The notes beneath the pieces were generated by a model, which made no database searches, had not been told where the DNA came from, and was given only the letters and a program-made list of their open reading frames with translations. Source: Desulfuromonadales bacterium (GTDB lineage: Bacteria; Desulfobacterota; Desulfuromonadia; Geobacterales; Pseudopelobacteraceae). From it: a stretch of DNA of 64,000 bases. Positions 10,232 to 18,831 of the stretch are shown here, piece after piece (the stretch's first letter is position 1; each line of letters starts with the position of its first letter). The translations under genes and the position numbers were made by a program. The DNA is taken from contig DUZX01000012.1 in the NCBI GenBank assembly GCA_013349325.1, forward strand, positions 21,767 through 85,766, read 5' to 3'.

Positions 10232-10257
10232 ATCGAAAATACAGTTTAATTTCCCAC

Positions 10258-10286
10258 AGATTAAAACACCACTACGTCATTGTCAA
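10258..10286 (-). promoter_or_regulatory. Sigma70-type promoter for the transglycosylase gene
   Basis: On the minus strand, TTGACA (10286-10281) and TAATCT (10263-10258) are separated by exactly 17 bp. This is one of the best consensus matches in the window. The predicted transcript starts near 10250, giving a leader of about 155 nt. Confidence 0.6.
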
Positions 10287-10349
10287 TCACATTCTATTTT
10301 TGATCTTAAAAATCAATATATTACGAGCATAAAAACTGCTTATCCGCTC

Positions 10350-10754
10350 TTATTCGCTCACCAGATCTTTAAGAGTCACTGCCGACAGAACATCACGAAC
10401 CTGGTTCTGGACTCGCTGCCATACCGGGTGAATATGGCATGTTACCGACCGCTCACACTCGTCCCTTCCGGCCACACAACGATTCGGAACGATCCTGCCT
10501 TCAACCGCCTCGACTACCTCCAGAAGCGTGATTTTATCCGGTGAACGCGCCAGCACAAACCCGCCACCGGTACCGCGAAACGACTTTACCAGACCGATTT
10601 TACTAAATTGCTGAAATATTTTGGCCAAAAAGGTGGCCGGCACATCAACGGCAGTGGCAATATCGTTCAGCAAGCAGATACAGTCGGTCGGTTGCCCCGC
10701 CAGATACACGATGCCACGAATAGCATATTCTCCCTTGCGGGTAAGCTCCATCAT
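10350..10754 (-). CDS. Rrf2 family transcriptional regulator
   Basis: A 134 aa winged-helix regulator of the Rrf2/IscR/NsrR family, recognised from MELTRKGEYAIRGIVYLA at the N-terminus and SFRGTGGGFVLARSPDKITLLEVVEAVEG. Three cysteines in C-(x5)-C-(x5)-C spacing (CVAGRDECERSVTC, around residues 92-105) match the Fe-S cluster ligands used by this family to sense iron-sulfur status, NO or redox. Two adjacent ATGs (10754, 10751) are possible starts. Its ribosome binding site is embedded in a 12-bp inverted repeat. Target genes are not evident from the context; tatC lies upstream. Confidence 0.85.
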   Translation of the reverse strand: MMELTRKGEYAIRGIVYLAGQPTDCICLLNDIATAVDVPATFLAKIFQQFSKIGLVKSFRGTGGGFVLARSPDKITLLEVVEAVEGRIVPNRCVAGRDECERSVTCHIHPVWQRVQNQVRDVLSAVTLKDLVSE

Positions 10755-10757
10755 AAA

Positions 10758-10796
10758 AAACCCCTAAAAAGACATTATTTATCCTTTTAGGGGTTT
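10758..10796 (-). promoter_or_regulatory. 12-bp perfect inverted repeat covering the Rrf2 ribosome binding site
   Basis: Arms 10758-10769 and 10785-10796 are perfect reverse complements (aaacccctaaaa / ttttaggggttt) with a 15-nt loop. On the minus strand the second arm contains AGGGG six bases before the Rrf2 ATG and runs into a T-tract. It could be a tatC terminator, an operator for Rrf2 autoregulation, or an RNA hairpin that hides the ribosome binding site. Confidence 0.6.
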
Positions 10797-10826
10797 CCAT
10801 CTGAAATGTCAACGTAATACTTTGTT

Positions 10827-11693
10827 TTACGACTCTTCTTCCGGCAGCTCATCTTCGACTACGACTCTCTTTTTGCCAAAAACAAGTGCGACCCAAACGC
10901 TGATTTCATACATCGTGTACATCGGGATCATGATGACAAACATGGTAATCAGATCGGCATGAAACGCAGCTACGATAGAGCTTGCCAACAGGGCATACTT
11001 CCGTTTGGGAGCCAGAAACTGATAACTGACAATCCCGAAGCGGGACAAAATCAGCGTCAAAACCGGAAGTTCAAATATCAGACCAAAAATCAGGATCAGT
11101 CGCAGGCAGAAATTAACATAGGCGCTGATATTAAACCAGCTTTGCAGCCCCTCGGATTCGTACGAAAGTGAAAAATTGATAATGACCGGCCAGATAATAA
11201 TAAGAAAGAACATGGCGCCGACGCAAAATGTAACGGTAGCTGCAGAAACAAACGGAACCACCATCCGTCGTTCCCGCCGAGTCAGTCCCGGCGCTATAAA
11301 CACCCAGACCTGATAAAACACGACCGGAAGAACAATCACAAACCCGGCCAGCATCGCTATTTTGCACTGCATGAAAAAAGGTTCCAGCGGCGCACTATAA
11401 TTGAGAACACGCAGCTTTTGAGGTGCATTAACCTCTTTGTCCAGCTTGTAATATGCATACAGCGCCGGCGCACGTTCCTTGACCTTGACATAGACCATCT
11501 TCTTTACTTCGGTAAGGTACGTTGCTCCGGTGAGCGGTTTTTCTATAAAGCGAAGAATATCATTGGAAAAGTTCCAGGCGACACCCATACCGATGATGAT
11601 GGCGACTATAACAATCACCAACCGTTTGCGTAACTCAACAAGATGCTCCATAAACGGGACTACTTTTTCTTCCGTGCTTTCTTCCGTCATCAT
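10827..11693 (-). CDS. tatC: Sec-independent protein translocase TatC
   Basis: The 288 aa polytopic core component of the twin-arginine translocase, which recognises Tat signal peptides. The N-terminal family motif FMEHLVELRKRL is followed by six predicted membrane segments, including VVFYQVWVFIAPGLTRRERR after TM2. The first periplasmic loop has an extra stretch of about 35 residues (around YVKVKERAPALYAYYKLDKE) compared with E. coli TatC. Two adjacent ATGs begin the gene, with AGGA just upstream. No tatA/tatB is adjacent. A Tat-type signal is carried by the DUF362 protein elsewhere in this window. Confidence 0.93.
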   Translation of the reverse strand: MMTEESTEEKVVPFMEHLVELRKRLVIVIVAIIIGMGVAWNFSNDILRFIEKPLTGATYLTEVKKMVYVKVKERAPALYAYYKLDKEVNAPQKLRVLNYSAPLEPFFMQCKIAMLAGFVIVLPVVFYQVWVFIAPGLTRRERRMVVPFVSAATVTFCVGAMFFLIIIWPVIINFSLSYESEGLQSWFNISAYVNFCLRLILIFGLIFELPVLTLILSRFGIVSYQFLAPKRKYALLASSIVAAFHADLITMFVIMIPMYTMYEISVWVALVFGKKRVVVEDELPEEES

Positions 11694-11782
11694 TCTTTCC
11701 TGTTTGAATTACTGCCCATTATTGTAATTTCAGCAGGTGAATTCCTACCACAGCTTTTGACACTCATGCAACCCGAATCAGC

Positions 11783-14020
11783 TTAACGCCGCTTCCGCCC
11801 GCCCGTTTTCCTCTGCCCGCTGCGACCTTTTTTTGCGCCACCCGTCGTATCCTGCCGATCACTCCGAGGCTGGAGGCCCGTCAGACGCTTGCCTCGCAGT
11901 GGTATCCGCGGGTACTCGTGCGCAGTAACCGTCCCGTCGACTGACCGCTTTGCGGCAACGGAAGCGGTATGAGCAGCCAGAACAAATTCAATCCGCCTTG
12001 TGCCGGGGGTCACCGATGCTACGGATACCCGTGCTGCGTCTCCTATCCGGAAAACGCGCGCACTGTGGCGACCTATCAGTGAATGCTGTTTCTCTGCATA
12101 ACTGTACTGGTCGTCCTCCAGGGTCGTAATATGCACCAGACCCTCCACAAACAGCTGCTCCAGCTCCACAAAAAATCCGAAGCCGGTCACGCCGCTGATA
12201 TAGCCGTCAAACTCTTCACCAACATGCTTCTGCATATACTGCAGCTTCTTCATCTCGACCACATCACGCTCTGCTTCCATAGCTACCCGTTCACGTTTGC
12301 TGGTATGTTCGGCAACCTCGCCCAATCGTTCAGTAGCCAGAGCAAGTTGCTTTGACATGCGCTTCCCTTCGGCTCCGCTCAGGGAACGATCTGGGCGCTG
12401 AGCGGAGTCCGCCGCTGGTTGAGCGAAATTGGGCGTTAGCTGGGCGGAGTCGAAGCCAGCCAGGAGCGCCGCCTTCAGAATCCGGTGTACAACCAGATCC
12501 GGATAGCGCCGGATGGGTGAGGTAAAGTGACAGTAGCAATCTGACGCCAGTCCGAAATGACCATGGTTTTCAGCCGCATAGCGCGCCTGTTTCATACAAC
12601 GCAGCAGAGCGTAGTTGATCGTGCGCTCCTCCGGCTGCCCATCAGCCTGCAGCAGCAGACGTTGCAGCTCGGCCGGATTGACACGTTCATTCTCCAGACG
12701 GAACTCGTACCCGAAGCCATAGACAAACTCATGAAAACTAAGCAGTTTTGCCGAGTCAGGGTTTTCATGAACGCGGTACAGGAACGGGATCGACAGTCCC
12801 GTTATGTAGCGTGCGACCGCTTCATTGGCTGCCAGCATGAACTCCTCTATCAGCTGATGGGCAAGGTTGCGTTCAGCACGAATAATCCCTTCTGTCTGGC
12901 CAGTCAGGCCGATAACAATCTCCGGCTCAGGCAGGTCAAAATCAATACTGCCCCGCTTTTTACGCATCCCCTGAAGAATCAGAGCCAACTCTTTCATCTC
13001 CCGCAACATTGGCACAACAGGCCGGTATGTCTCTGCCAACTCACGGTCATCATCGACAATAATTTGCTTTACAATTGTATAGGTCAGACGGGCGGCGCTC
13101 TTGACAACACTTGGATAGAAGTTCGACGCCAACATAATTCCGGAAAGGTCAAAGAGCATCTCGGCTGTCATTGTCAAACGATCCAGATCCGGATTGAGCG
13201 AGCAGATGCCGTTTGAAAGCCGCTCCGGCAGCATCGGAATGCAGCGATCCGGAAAGTATACCGAAGTTCCGCGCAGGAAGGCTTCACGATCCAGCGGGCT
13301 TTCTTTGCGCACATAATGCGATACATCGGCGATCGAGACCCACAGCCGGAAATTCAGCCCTTCCCGCTTGAGCGATACGGCATCATCAAAATCACGGGCG
13401 GTCTCGCCGTCAATGGTCACGGTCGGCATGCTGCGCAGATCAACGCGCCCGATCAGGTCCGCCGGCGAGACAATTGCGGCAACTTTGTCCGCTTCTGCCA
13501 GTGCATCCGCAGGAAAAACGTGTGGCAGATCGAAACGCCGTATGACCGACTGCACCTCAACCTCAGGATCATCCGGCCATCCCAGCACTTCCACGATCCG
13601 GCCTTCAGCCGGACGTCCGCCGATTGGATAGGACGTCAGCTCAGCCACCACCTGATGGCCATCCTGAGCGTTACCACGACCTGCAACTGGAATTGAGACG
13701 ACAACATTGAGGCGTTGGTCTTCGGGGATCACAACCGCCCCCCGGCGGGTCTCCTCATAGCGTCCGACCACACGGCTGGTAGCATGTTCAAGCACCGCCA
13801 GTATCCGCCCGTCCAGTTTACCGCCCCCCATGCGGCTCGGAGAAAAACTGGCCTCGACCAGGTCTCCATGCAAGGCGCCTTTCAGCAGTTTTGAAGGGAT
13901 GAAGACATCCTCACCACCCGCCTCAGGTGTTACAAATCCGTATCCGTCACGATGTACCGATATCCGTCCTCGAATAATCCTGTCAGCTGTCGGCAGCGTA
14001 TTTTTCTTCCTGAATTTCAT
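11783..14020 (-). CDS. rnr: Ribonuclease R with repeat-encoded insertion
   Basis: A 3'-5' exoribonuclease of the RNB family, about 745 aa. Visible in order: cold-shock-like N-domain (GRISVHRDGYGFVTP), second CSD, RNB catalytic core with TIDGETARDFDDAVSL (metal-binding Asp residues) and CHFTSPIRRYPDLVVHR, S1 domain (GYISGVTGFGFFVEL), and a basic Gly/Lys/Arg-rich tail. An extra 30 or so residues between RNB and S1 (about GFDSAQLTPNFAQ to GAEGKR) are encoded by an imperfect palindromic repeat at 12362-12456. The start at 14020 has GGAG six bases upstream; the frame continues to an ATG at 14104 that would add 28 unlikely residues. Confidence 0.92.
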   Translation of the reverse strand: MKFRKKNTLPTADRIIRGRISVHRDGYGFVTPEAGGEDVFIPSKLLKGALHGDLVEASFSPSRMGGGKLDGRILAVLEHATSRVVGRYEETRRGAVVIPEDQRLNVVVSIPVAGRGNAQDGHQVVAELTSYPIGGRPAEGRIVEVLGWPDDPEVEVQSVIRRFDLPHVFPADALAEADKVAAIVSPADLIGRVDLRSMPTVTIDGETARDFDDAVSLKREGLNFRLWVSIADVSHYVRKESPLDREAFLRGTSVYFPDRCIPMLPERLSNGICSLNPDLDRLTMTAEMLFDLSGIMLASNFYPSVVKSAARLTYTIVKQIIVDDDRELAETYRPVVPMLREMKELALILQGMRKKRGSIDFDLPEPEIVIGLTGQTEGIIRAERNLAHQLIEEFMLAANEAVARYITGLSIPFLYRVHENPDSAKLLSFHEFVYGFGYEFRLENERVNPAELQRLLLQADGQPEERTINYALLRCMKQARYAAENHGHFGLASDCYCHFTSPIRRYPDLVVHRILKAALLAGFDSAQLTPNFAQPAADSAQRPDRSLSGAEGKRMSKQLALATERLGEVAEHTSKRERVAMEAERDVVEMKKLQYMQKHVGEEFDGYISGVTGFGFFVELEQLFVEGLVHITTLEDDQYSYAEKQHSLIGRHSARVFRIGDAARVSVASVTPGTRRIEFVLAAHTASVAAKRSVDGTVTAHEYPRIPLRGKRLTGLQPRSDRQDTTGGAKKGRSGQRKTGGRKRR
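12362..12456. repeat. REP-like palindromic repeat inside rnr
   Basis: Within the rnr coding sequence, ggctccgctcag (12371-12382) is followed by its near reverse complement ctgagcggagtc (12398-12409). A related unit, gggcggagtcgaag, follows at 12442-12455. Units of the ttcgactccgctcag type are dispersed repeats in several bacterial genomes, recalled from general knowledge. Here the insertion keeps the reading frame. Confidence 0.6.
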
Positions 14021-14115
14021 GTATGGCTCCAGCTTATTTTCTGTTGTTCGATTCAGGGTGCAATGATATTCTTTCCCGCCACACATTACGATCTTTTTCC
14101 TCATGGGAAACCTGA

Positions 14116-14931
14116 ATGCTCACCCTTATACGACAAGCTTTTATTCTGATTTTACTATCGCCGCAACTGCTCCAGGCAACATTAAACATTCCAGCGCCGG
14201 ATTTACGGGAACTGACAGACGACGTTGCGACCACGGCAGGTGTACCGGCACGTTCAGCATCAGCTGCGGTGTGCGAAGATTTTAACCGGCTGAACAGCCT
14301 GATCCGGGATGGTAAAATCCATAAAGATGCCGCCAAAAGAGTACTTGTCACACTCTTGGACAGAGTTCGGAATGAGTATTATCTACGCGGCGGTCGTGAT
14401 TTTCAACCGAGTGCCTGGGCTTTCCCGCTGGCCGGCTACGATATCCGCTCCATTGATACCGGTAGACAGCATGGATTCTCCGCATCAGGCTATGATTTTT
14501 TCAGCGGGAATCGTCATGGCGGTCACCCGGCCCTTGATCTCTTCATTCACGATCGTGATCAGGACAGTCGTGACGATCAGACCGGAAAACCGGTGGCAGT
14601 GCTTTCCATGACAGGTGGCGTTGTAGTAGCTCTGGAACGGGAGTGGAGCTCAGACAGCGGCTTGCGAGGCGGTAAATATCTCTGGATCTACGATCCTGCT
14701 AACCAGCTGCTGGTCTATTATGCCCACAATCAGGAGTTGCTGGTCGACATCGGTACCATCGTCAAGCCGGGCGACCTGCTGGCTAGAGTCGGCCGTAGCG
14801 GGCTCAACGCTGCGAAAAAACGTTCCCCGACCCACCTTCATTTTAGCGTGCTCCAACTGAGAAACGGCCTGCCGATTGCGCGAAATGTTTATAAGGAGTT
14901 AGTTGACGCCAGAGTACTGGAAGCCCGCTAA
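14116..14931 (+). CDS. Exported M23 family metallopeptidase
   Basis: A 271 aa secreted protein with an N-terminal signal sequence (MLTLIRQAFILILLSPQLLQA). A helical region precedes a LytM/M23 peptidase domain. The zinc-binding pattern of the family is present as GGHPALDLF (HxxxD) near residue 137 and THLHFSVL (HxH) near residue 236. M23 enzymes cleave peptidoglycan cross-links; the substrate of this one is not known. It is divergent from rnr, with the two predicted start codons 95 bp apart, and is followed by a bidirectional terminator. Confidence 0.85.
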   Translation: MLTLIRQAFILILLSPQLLQATLNIPAPDLRELTDDVATTAGVPARSASAAVCEDFNRLNSLIRDGKIHKDAAKRVLVTLLDRVRNEYYLRGGRDFQPSAWAFPLAGYDIRSIDTGRQHGFSASGYDFFSGNRHGGHPALDLFIHDRDQDSRDDQTGKPVAVLSMTGGVVVALEREWSSDSGLRGGKYLWIYDPANQLLVYYAHNQELLVDIGTIVKPGDLLARVGRSGLNAAKKRSPTHLHFSVLQLRNGLPIARNVYKELVDARVLEAR

Positions 14932-14934
14932 CGA

Positions 14935-14967
14935 AAAGGCCGTCCGGTATGTTTCCGGGCGGCCTTT
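14935..14967. terminator. Bidirectional terminator between the M23 peptidase and PilZ genes
   Basis: Arms aaaggccgtccgg (14935-14947) and ccgggcggccttt (14955-14967) pair over 13 bp with one G-U, loop of 7, and a short T-tract on both strands between converging genes. Confidence 0.75.
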
Positions 14968-14995
14968 CTACAATCATTCAATCTGTCCAATCGCA

Positions 14996-15721
14996 TCAAT
15001 CGACTGTTTCCTTCAAAATGCGGATGATCTCCACCTGACGTTGAAATACAAAGCGGGAGAGGAGCTGTTCCTGATGCTTGGCGGGAAAAGCTTTGAATGT
15101 GTACGTATAGGGAGATCTGTCCCCTTTGATCTCTACCAGTGTTACCGGTATATCGATCGGAACATCCTTTAACAGAACCGGGTCAGTCAGTGTAAAGCTG
15201 GCCGCCATGTCGGTTCCTGAATCAATCTGAACAAATTCAGCAACTTTAATGGCAAATCCCTGAATAGAGATATTGTCCAACAAGCCGCGTAAGTGCTGAT
15301 TCGTATCAAACAGGAGTGATATCGCCACGGAATGATCCAGATCCAGTCGGACAGCGGCACGCTTCTCTGCCAGAATATTCACATACGAAAATTTGTTGAG
15401 CGATACCACATGTTTCTTTATGTTGACGTACTGAACGTGAGCGATCAGGGGATGCGTGAAGAGCCTGCTGCGAACCATCGTATAGTGGTCGGTTGAAATG
15501 GCGGCCGCCTGTTGTGGATGAATATCAAGATCCAGATTGCTCCCTTCAACTCCCAGAAGAGTGGCAGGATAGCTGATAGGCAGACCTTTAAAGTAATTAA
15601 TCAGGGTAAACGTGGCAGCGTCACGTGATTTTTTCGCCGTACGAAGAATACCCATTATATCAGTCAGATCCTCGTTGAACGACTTTTTAATGCAGCTGGA
15701 ATAGAGACTGGTGTAATCCAT
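14996..15721 (-). CDS. PilZ domain protein (c-di-GMP binding)
   Basis: A 241 aa cytoplasmic protein with an N-terminal YcgR-like region (TLINYFKGLPISYPATLLGVEG). The PilZ domain carries the two c-di-GMP motifs: RAAVR (RxxxR) and DNISIQG (D/NxSxxG), at about residues 119-160. It probably acts as a c-di-GMP effector for motility or surface behaviour. The ATG has AGGA five bases upstream. It lies just downstream of galE but is separated from it by 134 bp, so it may have its own promoter. Confidence 0.85.
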   Translation of the reverse strand: MDYTSLYSSCIKKSFNEDLTDIMGILRTAKKSRDAATFTLINYFKGLPISYPATLLGVEGSNLDLDIHPQQAAAISTDHYTMVRSRLFTHPLIAHVQYVNIKKHVVSLNKFSYVNILAEKRAAVRLDLDHSVAISLLFDTNQHLRGLLDNISIQGFAIKVAEFVQIDSGTDMAASFTLTDPVLLKDVPIDIPVTLVEIKGDRSPYTYTFKAFPAKHQEQLLSRFVFQRQVEIIRILKETVD

Positions 15722-15855
15722 TGGTTCCTGTTTGAAAATGGTATATTCGCTGAAGTAATTGACCGCTTTTGTAGCATAGTGTTTGAAAAACGTAAAATGA
15801 AATCAGAGGTTACCCAAAAAAGTTTCTTCACAATACAAGTATTTCCAAATTCCGA

Positions 15856-16851
15856 TTATACGACCTCGTTGGCAGCCAATCTGCTCTCCCAACGCCAGGC
15901 GTCGGCAACGATGGTTTCAAGGTCGTCGTAACGGGGATGCCAACCGGTTAACTGCCTGATTTTAGATGCAGCGGCAATTAATGAAGCCGGATCTCCGGGA
16001 CGGCGATCCTCTTCAAAGACCGTAAAATCGATGCCACTGATCTTTTTGACAACGGCCAGGACCTCACGCACACTGCTGCCACGACCATAACCGACGTTCA
16101 TGGCGGTCGGTGCTCCCCCTTTTTCGAGATATTCCAGGGCATACAGGTGCGCTGCGGCCAGATCTTCTATGTGTATATAGTCGCGGATACCGGTCCCATC
16201 AGGTGTGGGATAGTCGGTACCATAGACACTGATGCTTGAACGCATTCCCAACGCGGCCTGACAGGCAACCTTGATCAGGTGTGTCGCTTCGGGAGTACGC
16301 TGCCCTATACGTGCCTGGGGATCTGCTCCGGCCACGTTAAAATAGCGCAGCGCCACGTACTGCATGCCATGAGCTGTCGAAACGTCGCGCAGCATCCACT
16401 CGCTCATCAGCTTGGAGGTGCCGTAGGGATTGATTGGCGCCTGAACACTCTCCTCGGCAGCCACACCCCCCTCCGGCATGCCGTATACCGCCGCCGTACT
16501 CGAAAAGATGAACCGTTTGACGCCATGCTTGACACAGGCCTCCAGCAGTCCCAGCGTATTACGGGTGTTGTTACCGTAGTATTTGAGTGGCAATGAAACC
16601 GATTCCGGAGCAATAATAGCTGCGGCAAAGTGCAGCACCGTCGTAAAGCGGTGCGTAGCAAAGAGCTCGTCCAGCTTGTCACGTTCAGCCAGGTCACCTT
16701 CCACAAGCACTTCACCATGAATCAGTGCCGTGCGGAAACCGGTTGAAAGATTATCGTAAACCACGACCGTGCGACCCGCTTCGGACAGTTGACGGACAAC
16801 GTGGCTGCCGATGTAACCACAACCACCCGTGACAAGAATAGTTTCAGACAT
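15856..16851 (-). CDS. galE: UDP-glucose 4-epimerase
   Basis: Interconverts UDP-glucose and UDP-galactose for surface polysaccharides; a short-chain dehydrogenase-fold enzyme of 331 aa. The NAD-binding motif TGGCGYIGSH is at the N-terminus and the catalytic YGTSK near residue 146. The C-terminal segment RPGDPASLIA is typical of GalE. The ATG at 16851 with AGGAG five bases upstream is preferred over a GTG at 16857. It is the last gene of a three-gene minus-strand unit with the sugar isomerase-like protein and the K+ channel. Confidence 0.93.
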   Translation of the reverse strand: MSETILVTGGCGYIGSHVVRQLSEAGRTVVVYDNLSTGFRTALIHGEVLVEGDLAERDKLDELFATHRFTTVLHFAAAIIAPESVSLPLKYYGNNTRNTLGLLEACVKHGVKRFIFSSTAAVYGMPEGGVAAEESVQAPINPYGTSKLMSEWMLRDVSTAHGMQYVALRYFNVAGADPQARIGQRTPEATHLIKVACQAALGMRSSISVYGTDYPTPDGTGIRDYIHIEDLAAAHLYALEYLEKGGAPTAMNVGYGRGSSVREVLAVVKKISGIDFTVFEEDRRPGDPASLIAAASKIRQLTGWHPRYDDLETIVADAWRWESRLAANEVV

Positions 16852-16861
16852 GCTCACTCCT

Positions 16862-17656
16862 TTAGGGGGCCAATTCTGGCGGATGTACAGCGAGAAACTT
16901 CTGAATGTTCATCAGTGCCCGCTGAAGATGTTCGGTGCTATGGGCTTCAAGTGTCCAGACAGCATCCGGTGCGTAACTTCTCAGCAACGGAAAAAACTTC
17001 AGGAAGTCAATGGCCCCCTCTCCGACCGGCAGGTGTTCATCGTTCTGGCCGAAATTGTCGTGGATATGGGTCTCGACGATGTAGGAACCAAGCTCACGAA
17101 ACCACTCTTCCAATGTACCAACTGTAAACATGTTCCAGTGCCCGATATCAAAACAGTGCCGGAAACAGGGGTCGTCAATCGCCTCCAGCAGGGCCTTGAG
17201 TGTGGACGGTTCCTTTTCGAAAATATTCTCAATCGCCAGCACGGTTCCCAGTTGTCGAGCCTGTGGAACAAACTCCTGCCAGAAATCGATGCTGTTTTTG
17301 AGCCAGACCATTTGATTGTCACCATAATGCAGATCGTCATAGCCGGGATGAACGACAATAGCCCGTGGACGCAGCAGCGCGGCAGCCTGCATGACCTGGC
17401 TGATGCGATGACGACTTGCGGCGCGGATGCTGCTGTCGGTAGAACCGGGGTTGAGGTCGATAAACGGGGCATGGATCGTAGTTCTCAATCCGGCGTCATG
17501 AAGCGTCGTCGCCAGAAAGGACAATTCCTCCCATACCAGCATATCAAGCGTTTCACCCTGAAAGAACACCTCTGGATTGATGCGATGTGCAATCGCGTAC
17601 TCCAGATGTTCTGCCAGACGTGAGTAGGGAACGTGGGCGTGAATGTTATGGTGCAT
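16862..17656 (-). CDS. Sugar phosphate isomerase/epimerase-like TIM barrel protein
   Basis: A 264 aa protein of the xylose isomerase-like / AP endonuclease 2 superfamily. Metal-ligand-type residues appear in the expected order: HAPF, HPGYDD, AIENIF, CFDIGHWN and THIHDNFG. The substrate cannot be told from sequence; sugar isomerase/epimerase is more likely than endonuclease IV given the length and the galE neighbour. The ATG at 17656 has AAGGG six bases upstream. It overlaps the end of the K+ channel gene by 11 bp, which implies coupled expression. Confidence 0.75.
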   Translation of the reverse strand: MHHNIHAHVPYSRLAEHLEYAIAHRINPEVFFQGETLDMLVWEELSFLATTLHDAGLRTTIHAPFIDLNPGSTDSSIRAASRHRISQVMQAAALLRPRAIVVHPGYDDLHYGDNQMVWLKNSIDFWQEFVPQARQLGTVLAIENIFEKEPSTLKALLEAIDDPCFRHCFDIGHWNMFTVGTLEEWFRELGSYIVETHIHDNFGQNDEHLPVGEGAIDFLKFFPLLRSYAPDAVWTLEAHSTEHLQRALMNIQKFLAVHPPELAP

Positions 17657-18695
17657 GAAAATCCCTTCTATGTTTTTTGATTATTTCATCACTGGCAGGG
17701 CGTGCGACCAGATCCTCAAGTTTGTGAATGGCGGTCGGGTCACCAAGTACAATCAATGTATCATTACTATCAATTTTGGTTTGCGAATGCGGATTAAATA
17801 CCATCTTGCCGCGGCTGTTTTTAATGCCGACAATAATTACCCCGATCTCCTTGCGAAAACCTGAACTGACGAGTGTTTCTCCGACAAAAGCCGAGTGTTC
17901 GGGAATACCGATCTCCTCCATCTGCAGTTCGAGGTGTTCGCGGCCGGTGGCAATCTCAATAAAATCTACCACGTTAGGACGCAGAATTGACTGCGCCATA
18001 CGGTTACCACCAATGGTATACGGCGAGACGACTTTGTTGGCTCCGGCACGCATCAGCTTGATATCGGAACCCTCTTCACCGGAACGGGCCATGATATACA
18101 GGTCTGGATTGAGCCCGCGTGCCGTCAGAGTTATGTACACGTTTTCCGAATCAGACGTTACGACCGAGATCAGCCCTTTGGCGCGTTTGATACCGGCCTT
18201 GAGCAGCGTTTCGTCAACAGTGGCGTCCCCCCTCATATAGAGATAGCCATCTTCATCCAGTTTTTCAGCGGCGTCGACACTTTTTTCCACGATCACAAAA
18301 GCCAGCCCGTTGGCCTTAAATTCCTTGCAGATCAGCGAACCGATGCGCCCGAAACCGCAAATGATATAGTGTTCCTTGAGCTCACTGATCTTTTTCTCCA
18401 CCTTTTTCCTCCCCACAATCCGCTGAATCTGACCCTCAAACATGATCTGAGCCAGACTGCCGACAATATAACCGATGACGCTGACGCCAACGACAACCAG
18501 CCCCATCGTAAATATTTTGCCGCCATCCGAAAGATCATGCACCTCTTTGAAACCGACCGTACCCAGCGTGATAACCGTCATATAGACAGCATCCAGCAGG
18601 CGCCACCCCTCGATTGTCATGAAGCCGGCCGTCCCCCCTGATACGAGCATAAGCAGTACTAAAAAAGATATTCTAAGGTGTCTGACCGGATCCAT
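17646..18695 (-). CDS. Two-TM potassium channel with RCK (TrkA-N/TrkA-C) domains
   Basis: A 349 aa ion channel. TM1 lies at about residues 8-28, the pore helix and filter are TVITLGTVGF near residues 39-48, and TM2 at about 60-82. A cytoplasmic TrkA-N Rossmann domain (YIICGFGRIGSLICKEF) and a TrkA-C domain (GETLVSSGFRKEIGVIIVGIK) follow. It resembles MthK/GsuK-type channels gated by ligands or nucleotides. The filter reads TVGFKE where the standard sequence is TVGYGD, so the last glycine is replaced by Lys. Selectivity for K+ is therefore inferred. No clear ribosome binding site is seen at the chosen ATG. Confidence 0.85.
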   Translation of the reverse strand: MDPVRHLRISFLVLLMLVSGGTAGFMTIEGWRLLDAVYMTVITLGTVGFKEVHDLSDGGKIFTMGLVVVGVSVIGYIVGSLAQIMFEGQIQRIVGRKKVEKKISELKEHYIICGFGRIGSLICKEFKANGLAFVIVEKSVDAAEKLDEDGYLYMRGDATVDETLLKAGIKRAKGLISVVTSDSENVYITLTARGLNPDLYIMARSGEEGSDIKLMRAGANKVVSPYTIGGNRMAQSILRPNVVDFIEIATGREHLELQMEEIGIPEHSAFVGETLVSSGFRKEIGVIIVGIKNSRGKMVFNPHSQTKIDSNDTLIVLGDPTAIHKLEDLVARPASDEIIKKHRRDFHAP

Positions 18696-18831
18696 AGCGC
18701 TGGAAGATACCCTGTAACAGGCCTTGATGACAAGCTGTTTTCTTTATACAGGATCAATCATGTCTCCCGCAAGAGCAGCTGTTACAGTACGTCAGTAAGG
18801 TTGTATCTGTATGAAATTCTACGAGGCACGA

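Noticed and set aside
10093..10250. c-di-GMP (GEMM), TPP, fluoride or ydaO riboswitch in the transglycosylase leader
   Set aside because: Key conserved segments of those classes were not found; only a generic structured leader is reported.
16829..17623. 264-codon plus-strand frame opposite the sugar isomerase-like gene
   Set aside because: The minus strand has metal-ligand motifs and a good ribosome binding site; the plus frame has no family features.
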